DNA from: DATLWN01 sp963764315
Lineage (GTDB): Bacteria > Pseudomonadota > Zetaproteobacteria > Mariprofundales > Mariprofundaceae
NCBI GenBank assembly: GCA_963764315.1
Contig: CAVXSB010000002.1
Span: 124,001-188,000 of the forward strand
Direction: 5' to 3'
Length of the DNA stretch: 64,000 nucleotides
Shown here: positions 9,567-18,463 of the stretch, one piece after another
Layout: each line of letters opens with the position of its first letter
Numbering within the stretch: position 1 is the first letter of the stretch
Notes under the pieces: model-generated
Seen by the model: only the letters and a program-made list of their open reading frames with translations
Database searches by the model: none
What the model was told of the DNA's origin: nothing
Position numbers and translations under genes: made by a program

Positions 9567-10172
9567 ATGTTTACCGGAATCATTCAGGATGTCGGCCGGC
9601 TTGCGCGCATCGACGTCAAATCCGACGGCGCCGACTGGCGCGTGTCCACGCATCTGGATATGGGCGGCTGGCAGCTCGGCGATTCGGTGGCCGTCGACGG
9701 CTGTTGCCTGACCGTTACCGCCTTTCCCGAACCCGGCGTGTTCGCCGCTACGTTGTCCCAGGAGACCCTGGCCAGAACGGGCTTTGCCGGGGCGGCACCC
9801 GGCCGCCGGTTGAACCTGGAGCCGGCACTGCGTCTCGGCGATGCGCTCGGCGGGCACTGGGTTACGGGGCATGTCGACGACGTGGCCGAGGTGGTGGCGG
9901 TTGAGCCTCTTGGGGAGCATGTGCGCATGGACTTTGCCGTGCCGGCGCAGCTGGCGGGCTATGTGGTGGTCAAGGGCTCGGTGACGCTCAACGGCGTCAG
10001 CCTGACGGTCAATGCGGTGGACAATCGCCGGTTTTCTGTCAACCTCATTCCGCATACGCTCGCGCACACGAATCTCGGCGATCTGGCCCCGGCAGATCGG
10101 GTCAACCTGGAGACGGACATCCTGGGCCGCTATGTCGAACGGCTGTTGCAGGCCAAGGAGGAAAACGCATGA
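9567..10172 (+). CDS. ribE: riboflavin synthase, alpha subunit
   Basis: It catalyses dismutation of two 6,7-dimethyl-8-ribityllumazine molecules into riboflavin and a pyrimidine. The protein is about 201 residues with the internal repeat of two lumazine-binding barrels. The start MFTGIIQDVG is the invariant N-terminus, so ATG 9567 is chosen over ATG 9558. The repeat motifs GDSVAVDGCCLTV and KGSVTLNGVSLTVN mark the two halves, and GHWVTGHVDD lies at the junction. The stop overlaps ribBA by ATGA. No FMN riboswitch is visible in the short gap upstream. Confidence 0.95.
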   Translation: MFTGIIQDVGRLARIDVKSDGADWRVSTHLDMGGWQLGDSVAVDGCCLTVTAFPEPGVFAATLSQETLARTGFAGAAPGRRLNLEPALRLGDALGGHWVTGHVDDVAEVVAVEPLGEHVRMDFAVPAQLAGYVVVKGSVTLNGVSLTVNAVDNRRFSVNLIPHTLAHTNLGDLAPADRVNLETDILGRYVERLLQAKEENA

Positions 10173-11383
10173 CGCTGGCCAGCTGTGAAGAGCTGATCGA
10201 GGAGCTCAAGTCCGGGCGCATGATCATCCTCGCCGACGACGAGTCGCGCGAGAACGAGGGCGATCTGGTGATGGCCGCCGAATGGGTGACGCCGGAGGCC
10301 ATCAACTTCATGGCCCGCTTTGGGCGCGGGCTGATCTGCATGCCGATCACACAGGCACAGGCCGATCGCCTGAATCTGCCGATGATGGTCACGGACTCCA
10401 ATGCCAAGTTCAAAACCAATTTCACGGTAACCGTCGAGGCGGCCCAGGGCATCACCACCGGCATCTCCGCCTACGACCGCGCCCATACCGTGCGTGCCGC
10501 CGTTAATCCGCAGGCGAAACCTGCCGACATCGCCATGCCCGGGCATGTGTTTCCGCTGGTCGGGCGCGAGGGCGGGGTGCTGGTGCGCGCCGGCCATACC
10601 GAGGCCACCATCGACCTGGCGCGCATGGCCGGGCTTTCGCCTTCCGGCGTCATCTGCGAGATCATGAACGACGACGGCACCATGGCGCGCATGCCCCAGC
10701 TCCAGGAATTCGCCGCCGAGCATGGCCTGAAGATCGGCTGCATCGCCGATATCATCCGTCATCGCCTGAAGCACGACTCGCTGGTCAAGCGCGAGGTCGA
10801 GGTGCGTATGCCCACCGAATTCGGCGAGTTCCGCATGGTCGGCTACACGAATATGATCGATAAGGCCGAGCATGTGGCGCTGGTGATGGGCGAGCCCTCG
10901 CCCGATCGCCCGGCGCTGGTGCGCGTGCATTCCGAATGCCTGACCGGCGATGTATTCGCCTCCCGCCGCTGCGATTGCGGTTCGCAATTGCATGCGGCGA
11001 TGCGTCAGGTGGCCGAGGCCGGGGAAGGGGTGATCCTGTATCTGCGCCAGGAGGGTCGCGGCATCGGGCTGTTGAACAAGCTCAAAGCCTACCAGCTGCA
11101 GGATGCCGGCCACGACACCGTCGAGGCCAACCGCCAGCTGGGCTTCAATGCCGACCTGCGCGACTACGGTATCGGGGCGCAGATTCTGCGCGACCTGGGC
11201 CTGAGGAAGCTGAACCTTCTGACGAATAACCCAAAGAAAATCATTGGCTTGGACGGCTATGGTCTGGAAGTGGTTGAGCGCGTGCAGCTGCAGTCCAGCG
11301 TGCATGCGGACAATATCGCCTACCTGACGACGAAGCGGGACAAGCTCGGGCATATGCTGGATGTCGGGGACAAGGGCCGATGA
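10169..11383 (+). CDS. ribBA: bifunctional 3,4-dihydroxy-2-butanone-4-phosphate synthase / GTP cyclohydrolase II
   Basis: A 404-residue fusion supplying both branches of riboflavin synthesis. The N-terminal DHBP synthase domain has DDESRENEGDLVMAAE and the acidic/Gly-rich loop FMARFGRGLIC. The C-terminal GTP cyclohydrolase II domain has the zinc cysteines in CLTGDVFASRRCDCGS and the catalytic RQEGRGIGLLNKLKAYQLQD. Both active sites look intact, though some proteobacterial homologues have a degenerate cyclohydrolase half. It overlaps ribE and ribH by 4 bases each, so the three are almost certainly one translationally coupled unit. Confidence 0.95.
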   Translation: MTLASCEELIEELKSGRMIILADDESRENEGDLVMAAEWVTPEAINFMARFGRGLICMPITQAQADRLNLPMMVTDSNAKFKTNFTVTVEAAQGITTGISAYDRAHTVRAAVNPQAKPADIAMPGHVFPLVGREGGVLVRAGHTEATIDLARMAGLSPSGVICEIMNDDGTMARMPQLQEFAAEHGLKIGCIADIIRHRLKHDSLVKREVEVRMPTEFGEFRMVGYTNMIDKAEHVALVMGEPSPDRPALVRVHSECLTGDVFASRRCDCGSQLHAAMRQVAEAGEGVILYLRQEGRGIGLLNKLKAYQLQDAGHDTVEANRQLGFNADLRDYGIGAQILRDLGLRKLNLLTNNPKKIIGLDGYGLEVVERVQLQSSVHADNIAYLTTKRDKLGHMLDVGDKGR

Positions 11384-11859
11384 GCCTCGACGCCCCGCAC
11401 CTGGCCGGGCAGGTCGATGCCGCAGGGCTTTCCATCGGCATCGTCGTTTCCCGCTTCAATGCCACGATCACCGAGGCGCTGCTCGAAGGGGCGCTGGAGG
11501 CGCTCAGGATGCACGGCGCCGATGAGGCGTCGCTGCGCGTCGTACATGTGCCCGGCGCCTTCGAGATCGGCACCATCGCCGCACGCATGGCGAATGCGGG
11601 GAACTATGACGCCATCGTCTGCCTCGGTTGTGTGATCCGCGGCGACACCGCCCATTTCGATTATGTCTGCCAGGGGGCGATGGATGCCATCGGCCGCGTG
11701 GCACAGCGCGGCGATGTCGGCGTCGGTAACGGCGTGTTGACCGTCGACACCATGGCGCAGGCGCGTGAGCGTATCGGCGGCTCCCACGGCCACAAGGGAG
11801 CGGAGGCGGCGCTGACCGCCGTCGAGGTGGCCCGCCTGCTGCAAGAACTGGAGATCTGA
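11380..11859 (+). CDS. ribH: 6,7-dimethyl-8-ribityllumazine synthase
   Basis: It condenses 5-amino-6-ribitylaminouracil with 3,4-dihydroxybutanone phosphate to make the substrate of RibE. The 159-residue protein has the family order VVSRFNATIT, VPGAFEIGTIA, CLGCVIRGDTAHFDYV, NGVLTVDT, and the C-terminal helix GHKGAEAALTAVEVA. The catalytic His is in the TAHFDYV segment. It overlaps ribBA by ATGA and its stop abuts the nusB start. Confidence 0.95.
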   Translation: MSLDAPHLAGQVDAAGLSIGIVVSRFNATITEALLEGALEALRMHGADEASLRVVHVPGAFEIGTIAARMANAGNYDAIVCLGCVIRGDTAHFDYVCQGAMDAIGRVAQRGDVGVGNGVLTVDTMAQARERIGGSHGHKGAEAALTAVEVARLLQELEI

Positions 11860-12330
11860 TTGTCACAGCCATCGAAACCCAAGAGACCGAACCGGCACAA
11901 GGCGCGCGAATCAGCGCTGGAGGTGCTGTATGCCTGGCACAACAGCGGCCAGGACGGCGCCATGATCCCATCCATGCTGGCCGACCGCCTGCAGGAGCGG
12001 GAACGCGCCGACCAGGATGGCGACTACGTGCGCGAGCTCGTGCACGGGGTCACGGATAACGTGGTCGAGATCGATGCCGTCATCTCCGGTGCCATCCGCG
12101 GGCGCAGCCTGAGGAGCATCGCCCATGTCGAGCATACGGTGCTGCGCCTCGCCGCCTGGGAGATGATGCACAAGCTGGAGATTCCGTACCGCGTCATCAT
12201 CAACGAGGGGCTTGAGCTGACGCGCGATTATGTCGGTGAGTCGCCGCGCAGCTTCATCAACGGCGTGCTGGATCACCTGGCGCGGGTGCTGCGTCCCGGC
12301 GAGGCCAACAACAAGGCCGCTCAGGGTTAG
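11860..12330 (+). CDS. nusB: transcription antitermination factor NusB (TTG start)
   Basis: An all-helical RNA-binding protein of the rRNA antitermination complex; with NusE (S10) it binds boxA. The 156 residues show ARESALEVLYAW at the N-terminus, VIEIDA-like packing (NVVEIDAVI), and the diagnostic IPYRVIINEGLELTRDYV ... FINGVLDHLA. The start is an unusual TTG immediately after the ribH stop, with GGAG in the ribH 3' end 6 bases upstream. The ribH-nusB order is widely conserved in Proteobacteria. It converges on the LOG gene with a 4-base overlap. Confidence 0.93.
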   Translation: MSQPSKPKRPNRHKARESALEVLYAWHNSGQDGAMIPSMLADRLQERERADQDGDYVRELVHGVTDNVVEIDAVISGAIRGRSLRSIAHVEHTVLRLAAWEMMHKLEIPYRVIINEGLELTRDYVGESPRSFINGVLDHLARVLRPGEANNKAAQG

Positions 12331-13367
12331 GCGGGGCGGGCGGAAAGGGCGTTGATGCGCCGGATCAGCGTCGGCAGCACGTTGACGCGCCCCCGGTCCA
12401 GATGCATGCGCAGGCGCGGCAGGTGTGCGTAGCAGGCATCGTCGCTGTGCGGCCAGGCGAAAACCTGCTCGATCTCTCCCTCCTTCAGTACATCGGCGAA
12501 CTCGGCGTTCAGGCGCTCGAGCGCCGACGCGTGCAACGGGTTCAGAAGGCGTAGAAGCACCATATCGCCGACATAGCGGAAGCTGTGGTAATTGCTGTAG
12601 AAATCGACGATATGCTCGACCGCCGAGGCGATGTTGTCGGTGTGGAACAGCAGCTGGAAGTCGTCCGGGCTGATCAGGTGGTCGTTGACCAGCCTGCGCA
12701 TCCAGGACTGCAGGAACGGGCCCCAGTAATCGTCGTTCGGGGCCTCGAGCAGCACCACCGGCACCGGCGGATTGCGTCCGGTCTGCAACAGCGTCAGCGT
12801 TTCGAAGGTTTCGTCCAGGGTGCCGAAGCCGCCCGGGGTCAGGATCACCGCGTCGCTCTCCTTTAAAAAGAACAGCTTGCGCGTGAAGAAGTATTTGCAA
12901 TAGAAGTGGCGCGGCGAACCGTCGACGAAGGGGTTCGGGAACTGCTCCATCGGCAGGTTGATGTTGATGCCGAACGAGCGCTCGACGCCGGCGCCCTCGT
13001 TGGCGGCGCGCATCATGCCGCCGCCGCCGCCGGTGATGATCATGAAGCCGGCATCGGCCAGCGCCCGCGCACAACCCAGCGTTTGCAGGTAGCGCGGGTC
13101 ATCCGTGCCGATGCGCGCCGAGCCGAAGATGCTGACCTTGCGGTACGGCTTGTAGCCCGAGAACACCTCCAGGCCGCGCCGGATCTCGTTGACGACGTTG
13201 GCCATCATCTTCATGTCGGCGGTATCGTGCTGGCCGGACAGCAGTTGCAGCGTTTCCAGAAGCACGCGCCGTTTGTGCACGGGGGCGGCGCCGAAGGCTG
13301 CGAGCAGCGCCGATGTCGCTTCGTGCAGGTGCTCGGGAAGGGTGGCGATGATCTCCGGTTCGGTCAT
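12327..13367 (-). CDS. LOG family protein (putative nucleotide 5'-monophosphate phosphoribohydrolase)
   Basis: A 346-residue Rossmann-like protein with the LOG signature: GSARIGTDDP, the ITGGGGGMMRAANEGA loop, and PGGFGTLDETFE, the PGGxGTxxE motif that carries catalytic residues. LOG enzymes release the base from cytokinin-type or other nucleoside monophosphates. The exact substrate here cannot be read from sequence. The protein is longer than the 190-residue LOG type, with N- and C-terminal extensions. Its start overlaps the OmpA-like stop by 4 bases, so it is the last gene of a nadA-ompA-LOG unit. Confidence 0.85.
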   Translation of the reverse strand: MTEPEIIATLPEHLHEATSALLAAFGAAPVHKRRVLLETLQLLSGQHDTADMKMMANVVNEIRRGLEVFSGYKPYRKVSIFGSARIGTDDPRYLQTLGCARALADAGFMIITGGGGGMMRAANEGAGVERSFGININLPMEQFPNPFVDGSPRHFYCKYFFTRKLFFLKESDAVILTPGGFGTLDETFETLTLLQTGRNPPVPVVLLEAPNDDYWGPFLQSWMRRLVNDHLISPDDFQLLFHTDNIASAVEHIVDFYSNYHSFRYVGDMVLLRLLNPLHASALERLNAEFADVLKEGEIEQVFAWPHSDDACYAHLPRLRMHLDRGRVNVLPTLIRRINALSARPA

Positions 13368-14857
13368 TGATGGGCTGGAGCCGGCGCCGGTGCCGCGATG
13401 ATGACATCGATGCGCCGGTTCATTGCCCGCCCCTTGGCGAAGGCGTTGCTCGCGATCGGACGCACCTCGCCGTAGCCGAAGCTCTTGATCTTGGCCGCAT
13501 CGACACCGTCGGCGACCAGCATATTGCGCACCGCCTCCGCACGCTTCAGCGACAGCACCTGGTTCGATTTGACGCCGCCCTGGTTGTCCGTATGACCCTC
13601 GATGCGGTAGCTGCGGTCGTTGTACAGGGCCAGGGCCTCGGCCAGGTGCTTGATCAGGTCGCCGTACTTCTTCTTGTCGATACGGCTTGCCCCCGAGGCG
13701 AACTTGAGCGCCTTCAGACGCACCAGTAGCGAACCGTCGAGGTTGATGTAGATCTCCACCTCGCCCGGCTTGAACAGCTTGCGCAGCTTGGCCTGCCGAT
13801 CGCTCTCGAAGGTCTCCTGCGCCAGCTTGGCCTTGAAGGCGTCCTTCAGCGAGCTCAGCGTCGTATCCTGGGCGCTGAGCAGCTTCTGTTTCTGTGCGGC
13901 CAAGCTCTGTGCCAGCACATCGGCATCCTGCGTCTTCAGTGCCGCCAGATTATCGCTGTATTGCTGGCGTTGCTGTGCCAGTTCGTCCTTCAGCGATGCC
14001 GCCTCCTGTACCAGCTCGGCGGGGGAGACGTCGGTGGCGATGTCGTCGGGATCGACGTCCTCGCCCAGGGCCTGCGCCACCTGCTTGCGCGCTTTCGCCG
14101 CCCCCAGGATCAGCGTCTCGTAGCCGTCGTTCTGCCGGCGCAGCCGGTGGATATAGGCGGCCATGTCCTTCGTCTTGCGCGACACGAGCAGCGCATGGGC
14201 CGGGGCGGCCGGCATCGGCTGCTTGCCTGCGATGGCCTGCTGCAGGTCGCGGATTTCCTGTTTGGCGGTGCCGTAGAGGTCGGGGGTGTAACTGCTGGCG
14301 TAATCGTTGCGGGAGGCGGAGAGCGCCGCCTTGGCCTGCTCGACGATGGCCGGGAGGGTGGCGGCCATGGCCTGCTTGTACAGCGTGGCGGCCTCGCTGG
14401 CCTTCTGGTTGTCGGTGTTCAGGTTGCCGGCCTCGTTGGCGGCGATGGCGGTGTTCAGGGTCTGCTCGGCCCGATCGAACAGGGTATCGGCCTGGCTGAC
14501 GCTGGCGGCGGCCGGGTCGCGCGTCAGATCGACGGCCTGCTTGGCGTGGCGGCGCAGCACCAGCAGGTCGTGGTGGCGCTTCTCGTAGTCGGTGGCGATC
14601 TGTTTGGCCTCGTCCAGGGCGGTGCTGGCCGCCTGCAGGCTGTCGGCCAGTTGCGTCGGCTTGTCCTGCTGGCTGGCCAGCAGTGCCGCCCCGACATAGG
14701 CCTGGGCCTTGGCGATGGTGGCCGGGGCGAATCGGTGATCGGGGGAGGCCATGAAGGCCTGCACCTGCTGCTGCAGCTGGTCGGCGGAGAGCGGCTGGGC
14801 GAATGCCGGTAGCGGCGCCAGCAGTAACAGCAGCGCCAGTGTCAGGTGCCTAGCCAA
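13364..14857 (-). CDS. OmpA-family peptidoglycan-binding protein with long coiled-coil
   Basis: A 497-residue exported protein. It has a signal peptide (LTLALLLLLAPLPAFA) and then about 300 Ala/Gln/Lys-rich residues predicted helical or coiled-coil. The C-terminal OmpA domain shows YRIEGHTDNQGG, LSLKRAEAVRNMLV and GYGEVRPIASN ... NRRIDVII. The OmpA domain binds peptidoglycan through the conserved Asp and Arg in HTDN and NRR. The part before it is unlike a beta-barrel, so it is probably periplasmic or outer-membrane-associated. It overlaps the LOG gene at its end and nadA at its start, which makes all three one minus-strand unit. Confidence 0.85.
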   Translation of the reverse strand: MARHLTLALLLLLAPLPAFAQPLSADQLQQQVQAFMASPDHRFAPATIAKAQAYVGAALLASQQDKPTQLADSLQAASTALDEAKQIATDYEKRHHDLLVLRRHAKQAVDLTRDPAAASVSQADTLFDRAEQTLNTAIAANEAGNLNTDNQKASEAATLYKQAMAATLPAIVEQAKAALSASRNDYASSYTPDLYGTAKQEIRDLQQAIAGKQPMPAAPAHALLVSRKTKDMAAYIHRLRRQNDGYETLILGAAKARKQVAQALGEDVDPDDIATDVSPAELVQEAASLKDELAQQRQQYSDNLAALKTQDADVLAQSLAAQKQKLLSAQDTTLSSLKDAFKAKLAQETFESDRQAKLRKLFKPGEVEIYINLDGSLLVRLKALKFASGASRIDKKKYGDLIKHLAEALALYNDRSYRIEGHTDNQGGVKSNQVLSLKRAEAVRNMLVADGVDAAKIKSFGYGEVRPIASNAFAKGRAMNRRIDVIIAAPAPAPAHQ

Positions 14858-15938
14858 GATCGAGCATCCGCTGCAGGGCGAGCTTGGCTTGATGCTTGAT
14901 CTGGGGGGGTACGACCACCCTGTTCAGCTCCCCGCCGTCGCGGATGGCCTTCAGCGATGCGTACAGGTGCTGCGGATCGGTGCGGAACATCGTCGAGCAC
15001 ATGCACACCATGGGCGAGAGGAAATACACCGGCTTGTCCGGGTGCTCCAGACGCAGGCGGTTGACGAGGTTCAGCTCGGTGCCGATGGCGAAGACCTGGC
15101 CGGCGGGGGCGGCCGCCACGTCGGCGATGATGGCCTCGGTGGAGCCGATGAAGTCGGCCTTCTCGCAGACGGCGCGGCTGCATTCCGGGTGCACGGCGAT
15201 ACGGATGCCGGGATGGGCCCGGCGCATGGTGTCGACATGTTCCGGGCGGAACAGCTGGTGCACGGAGCAGAAGCCGTTCCACAGGATCAGTTTGGCCCTT
15301 TCGATGGCCACGGGGCTGTTGCCGCCGAGCGGTTGCTCCGGATCCCAGACGATCATGTCCTCGTCGGGCACGCCCATGGCCACGGCGGTGTTTTCGCCCA
15401 GGTGCCTGTCCGGGAAGAACAGGATCTTCTGCCGCTGGCCCCAGGCCCATTCCATGACGCGCTTCGCGTTCGACGAGGTGCAGACGATGCCGCCGTGCTC
15501 GCCGCAGAAGGCCTTCAGGGTGGCGGCGGAATTGATGTAGGTAACCGGCGTGACCGTGGCGTCGGGATCGATTACCTCAGACAGCTCTCGCCAGCAGGCC
15601 TCGACCTGGGGGGAATCCGCCATGTCGGCCATCGAGCAGCCGGCGGCGGGGTCGGGCAGGATCACCGTCTGCTCGTCGCCGGTCAGGATATCCGCGGTCT
15701 CTGCCATGAAATGCACGCCGCAGAAGATGATGTAGGGCGTGTGCGTCGCCGCCGCCTGCTGCGATAGCTTCAGGGAATCGCCGCTGACGTCGGCGAAGGC
15801 GAACACCTCTTCGCGCTGGTAATGGTGGCCCAGGATCAGCACCTGCCCGTCGAGTTCGGCCCGCAAGCGGCGGATGTCCTCGATCAGGTCGGTTTCGGGG
15901 GTGTTGTAGAGTTGCTCAAGCAGTGCTTCTGTACTCAT
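14850..15938 (-). CDS. nadA: quinolinate synthase A
   Basis: A [4Fe-4S] enzyme that condenses iminoaspartate with dihydroxyacetone phosphate to quinolinate in NAD synthesis. The 362 residues start at MSTEALLEQ (start codon ends at 15938); an open frame continues upstream but lacks family similarity. Visible motifs are LGHHYQREEV, CGVHFMAETADIL, AGCSMADM, CTSSNAKRVMEWA and HPECSRAVCEKAD. The C-terminal MVCMCSTM supplies cluster cysteines; it reads M-C-M-C-S where many homologues have C-N-C-P. Its 3' end overlaps the OmpA-like start by 8 bases. It is divergent from ilvD. Confidence 0.94.
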   Translation of the reverse strand: MSTEALLEQLYNTPETDLIEDIRRLRAELDGQVLILGHHYQREEVFAFADVSGDSLKLSQQAAATHTPYIIFCGVHFMAETADILTGDEQTVILPDPAAGCSMADMADSPQVEACWRELSEVIDPDATVTPVTYINSAATLKAFCGEHGGIVCTSSNAKRVMEWAWGQRQKILFFPDRHLGENTAVAMGVPDEDMIVWDPEQPLGGNSPVAIERAKLILWNGFCSVHQLFRPEHVDTMRRAHPGIRIAVHPECSRAVCEKADFIGSTEAIIADVAAAPAGQVFAIGTELNLVNRLRLEHPDKPVYFLSPMVCMCSTMFRTDPQHLYASLKAIRDGGELNRVVVPPQIKHQAKLALQRMLDLG

Positions 15939-15965
15939 GACTGGGAGTCTTAGGGGCATGGGCGA

Positions 15966-15983
15966 GCCTGTCAACGTACAGGC
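15966..15983. promoter_or_regulatory. 6-bp inverted repeat in nadA/ilvD divergent intergenic region
   Basis: GCCTGT and ACAGGC flank a 6-base spacer, between the divergent nadA and ilvD starts. It could be an operator or a small hairpin. A possible -10 (TAAACT, about 16034-16039) precedes ilvD. No regulator is identifiable from the window. Confidence 0.35.
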
Positions 15984-16066
15984 GATACCCGTGAGGCGCC
16001 AGGTGTCGCGGGGCCAAGGCGGATCGGCTAAACTGGCGACTTTCACATCCGCACGAGGTTTGACCC

Positions 16067-17916
16067 ATGCCCGCATACCGTTCCCGCACCACCACCCACG
16101 GCCGCAACATGGCCGGCGCCCGCGCCCTGTGGCGCGCCACCGGCATGAAGGATGGCGATTTCGACAAGCCGATCATCGCCGTCGTCAACTCCTTCACGCA
16201 GTTCGTGCCGGGCCATGTGCACCTGAAGGATCTGGGGCAGATGGTGGCGCGCGAGATCGAGGCGGCCGGCGGCGTGGCCAAGGAATTCAACACCATCGCC
16301 ATCGACGACGGCATCGCCATGGGTCACGGCGGCATGCTCTACAGCTTGCCTTCCCGCGATCTGATCGCCGATTCGGTGGAGTACATGGTCAACGCCCACT
16401 GCGCCGATGCCATGGTCTGCATCTCCAACTGCGACAAGATCACCCCGGGTATGCTGATGGCCGCCCTGCGCCTGAATATCCCGGTGGTGTTCGTCTCCGG
16501 CGGGCCGATGGAGGCGGGCAAGATCACCCTGAACAATCGCGAACAGCATCTGGACCTGATCGACGCCATGATCATGGCCGCAGACAGCCGGGAGAGCGAT
16601 GAGGATGTGGCGGCCGTCGAGCGCTCGGCATGCCCCACCTGCGGTTCCTGCTCGGGCATGTTCACGGCCAATTCCATGAACTGCCTGGCCGAGGCCCTGG
16701 GCCTGGCGCTGCCGGGCAACGGCTCCCTGGTGGCCACGCACGCCGATCGGCGCGAGCTGTTCCTGAGGGCCGGCCGGCTGGCCGTCGATATCGCACGCGC
16801 CTGGTACGAGAAGGATGACGCCAGCGTGCTGCCGCGCTCCATCGCCACCTTCGAGGCCTTCGAGAATGCCATGAGCCTGGATATCGCCATGGGCGGCTCC
16901 ACGAACACGGTGCTGCACCTGTTGGCCTGTGCCCAGGAGGCCGGCGTGGACTTCACCATGGCCGATATCGACCGCTTGAGCCGCCATGTGCCGAACCTGT
17001 GCAAGGTGGCGCCGGCCACCCAGAAATATCACATGGAGGATGTGCACCGCGCCGGCGGCGTCATCTCGATCCTGGCCGAGCTGGATCGGGCTGGCCTGAT
17101 CAATCGCCAGGTGCCGACCGTGCACGCCACCACCATCGGCAATGCCCTGGACGACTGGGACATCACCAATGCCAAGAACGAGGAGGCGCACCATCTGTAC
17201 CGCGCCGCCCCGGGCGGCATCCCCACGCAGGAGGCCTTCTCGCAGGCCGAGCGCTACAAAACGCTCGATCTGGACCGCGCCGAGGGCTGTATCCGCGATC
17301 TGGCACACGCCTACTCGCTGGAGGGCGGCCTGGCGGTGCTGTTCGGCAATATTGCGGAGCGGGGATGCATCGTCAAAACGGCGGGCGTGGATGAGTCGAA
17401 CTGGCGCTTCACCGGCCGCGCCCGCGTGTTCGAGTCCCAGGATGAGGCGGTGAACGCCATCCTCAACGACAAGATCAAGGCGGGAGATGTGGTGGTGATC
17501 CGCTACGAGGGTCCGAAGGGCGGGCCGGGCATGCAGGAGATGCTGTACCCGACCTCCTATCTGAAGTCGAAGGGCCTGGGCAAGGACTGCGCCCTGATCA
17601 CCGACGGCCGTTTCTCGGGCGGCACCTCAGGCCTTTCCATCGGTCATGCCTCCCCGGAGGCGGCGGAGGGCGGCGCCATCGGCCTGATCGAGGAAGGCGA
17701 CACCATCGATATCGATATTCCCAATCGGTCCATTAGCTTGGCGATTTCCGATGAAGTACTGGATCAACGCCGAAAGGCCATGGAAGCCAAGGGTGCGGCG
17801 GCCTGGAAGCCGGTCTCAACCGCGATCGTGTGGTGTCCAAGGCCTTGCAGGCCTACGCGGCCCTGACCACCTCCGCCGACCGCGGCGGCGTCCGTGATCT
17901 CGACCAGCTGAAATAA
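16067..17916 (+). CDS. ilvD: dihydroxy-acid dehydratase, frameshifted near the 3' end
   Basis: A [Fe-S] dehydratase of branched-chain amino acid synthesis. The N-terminal frame matches the family throughout: TTHGRNMAGARALWRATG, ISNCDKITPGM with a cluster Cys, CPTCGSCSGMFTANSMNC, AMGGSTNTVLHLLA, DGRFSGGTSGLSIGH. At 17813-17817 the sequence reads GTCTC between the codons for WKP and NRDRVVS. This leaves the first frame to stop early at 17866 with a non-homologous tail. Removing one TC restores the conserved end (NRDRVVSKALQAYAA ... SADRGGVRD) to TAA at 17914-17916, giving about 615 residues, the usual length. It is either a real 2-base duplication or a sequencing error. Confidence 0.92.
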
Positions 17917-17941
17917 GCACTGTCGCCTAACGCGATCCTAG

Positions 17942-17967
17942 AAACGGCCCTGCTATAGGGCCGTTTT
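17942..17967 (+). terminator. Rho-independent terminator after ilvD
   Basis: AAACGGCCC and GGGCCGTTT pair around a 7-base loop (TGCTATA), followed by a short T run. It lies 26 bases after the restored ilvD stop and supports the view that the gene really ends there. Confidence 0.8.
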
Positions 17968-17990
17968 AGTGAACCCTATTTGTGTGTAGG

Positions 17991-18028
17991 AAATGAAAAG
18001 CCCGCTATGACTAGGCATAACGGGCCTT
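17991..18028 (-). terminator. Rho-independent terminator for the 33-codon minus-strand gene
   Basis: Read on the minus strand, AAGGCCCGTTATG pairs with CATAGCGGGCTTT over 13 positions, two of them G-U. The loop is CCTAGT and a T tract follows. On the plus strand the two wobble positions become A-C mismatches, so the hairpin is fully paired only in minus-strand RNA. It sits about 40 bases past the stop of the small gene at 18070-18171. Confidence 0.75.
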
Positions 18029-18069
18029 CCTGATCTTATGTCTTCGGCAGCGTCTATGTCGTCCTATTC

Positions 18070-18171
18070 TTACAGTACCGACTCAACAAAACCTGCAAAT
18101 GAGGTCATGCCAAAAAAGGTCACGATAGCAGCAGCGATAGTGTACATGAGTTCTTTCATTCCAGATTTCAT
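18070..18171 (-). CDS. 33-residue hydrophobic small protein, novel
   Basis: A short minus-strand gene: ATG at 18171-18169 with a strong ribosome site (AAAGGAG, 6-7 bases upstream) and TAA at 18072-18070. The product begins MKSGMKEL. It continues as one hydrophobic stretch (about residues 9-29, with YTIAAAIVTFFGM in the middle) and ends in VESVL. This is the layout of a single-pass membrane peptide. Its own terminator follows. Upstream on the same strand, TTAATG and TATAGG spaced 18 bases apart are a weak promoter candidate. I recognise no family; CydX/CcoQ-like accessory peptides share the size but not the sequence. The antisense open frame here is judged a shadow. Confidence 0.6.
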   Translation of the reverse strand: MKSGMKELMYTIAAAIVTFFGMTSFAGFVESVL

Positions 18172-18337
18172 AATTCGTCTCCTTTTCAATCTGCTTGCTT
18201 ATGCCTATACAAAGCATCCGCTCTGACCATTAATGTATGGATGCAGCATGGGAAGAACATGACCCAGCTCACAAAGCAATATGTTTCTGATGGTTTTTAT
18301 ATTCATGGCTATTTCAAGAAAGAGTGAATAGCCGTTG

Positions 18338-18365
18338 TTGGCCGGTTCCAGTCGGCTGCTATAAT
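18338..18365 (+). promoter_or_regulatory. sigma70-type promoter for the 18464 gene
   Basis: TTGGCC (18338-18343) and a perfect TATAAT (18360-18365) are 16 bases apart. Transcription would start near 18372, giving a leader of about 90 bases before the ATG at 18464. I could not assign the leader to a known riboswitch. The stretch 18172-18463 holds no other gene. Confidence 0.55.
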
Positions 18366-18463
18366 GCATCAGGTCTCCGGACTCTTGGTGCAACATTCAC
18401 CCTTGAGATACTTCCCTTGGCCATTAGCTTTCTGAGAGACGTACGGTTTCCGGGAGGGCTTCT

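Noticed and set aside
18038..18226. 62-codon plus-strand frame
   Set aside because: It is antisense to the 33-codon gene, lacks a ribosome site, and contains the minus-strand gene's clear signals.
18372..18463. Riboswitch in the leader of the 18464 gene
   Set aside because: The ~90-base leader has short pairings but no match I could make to a known class.
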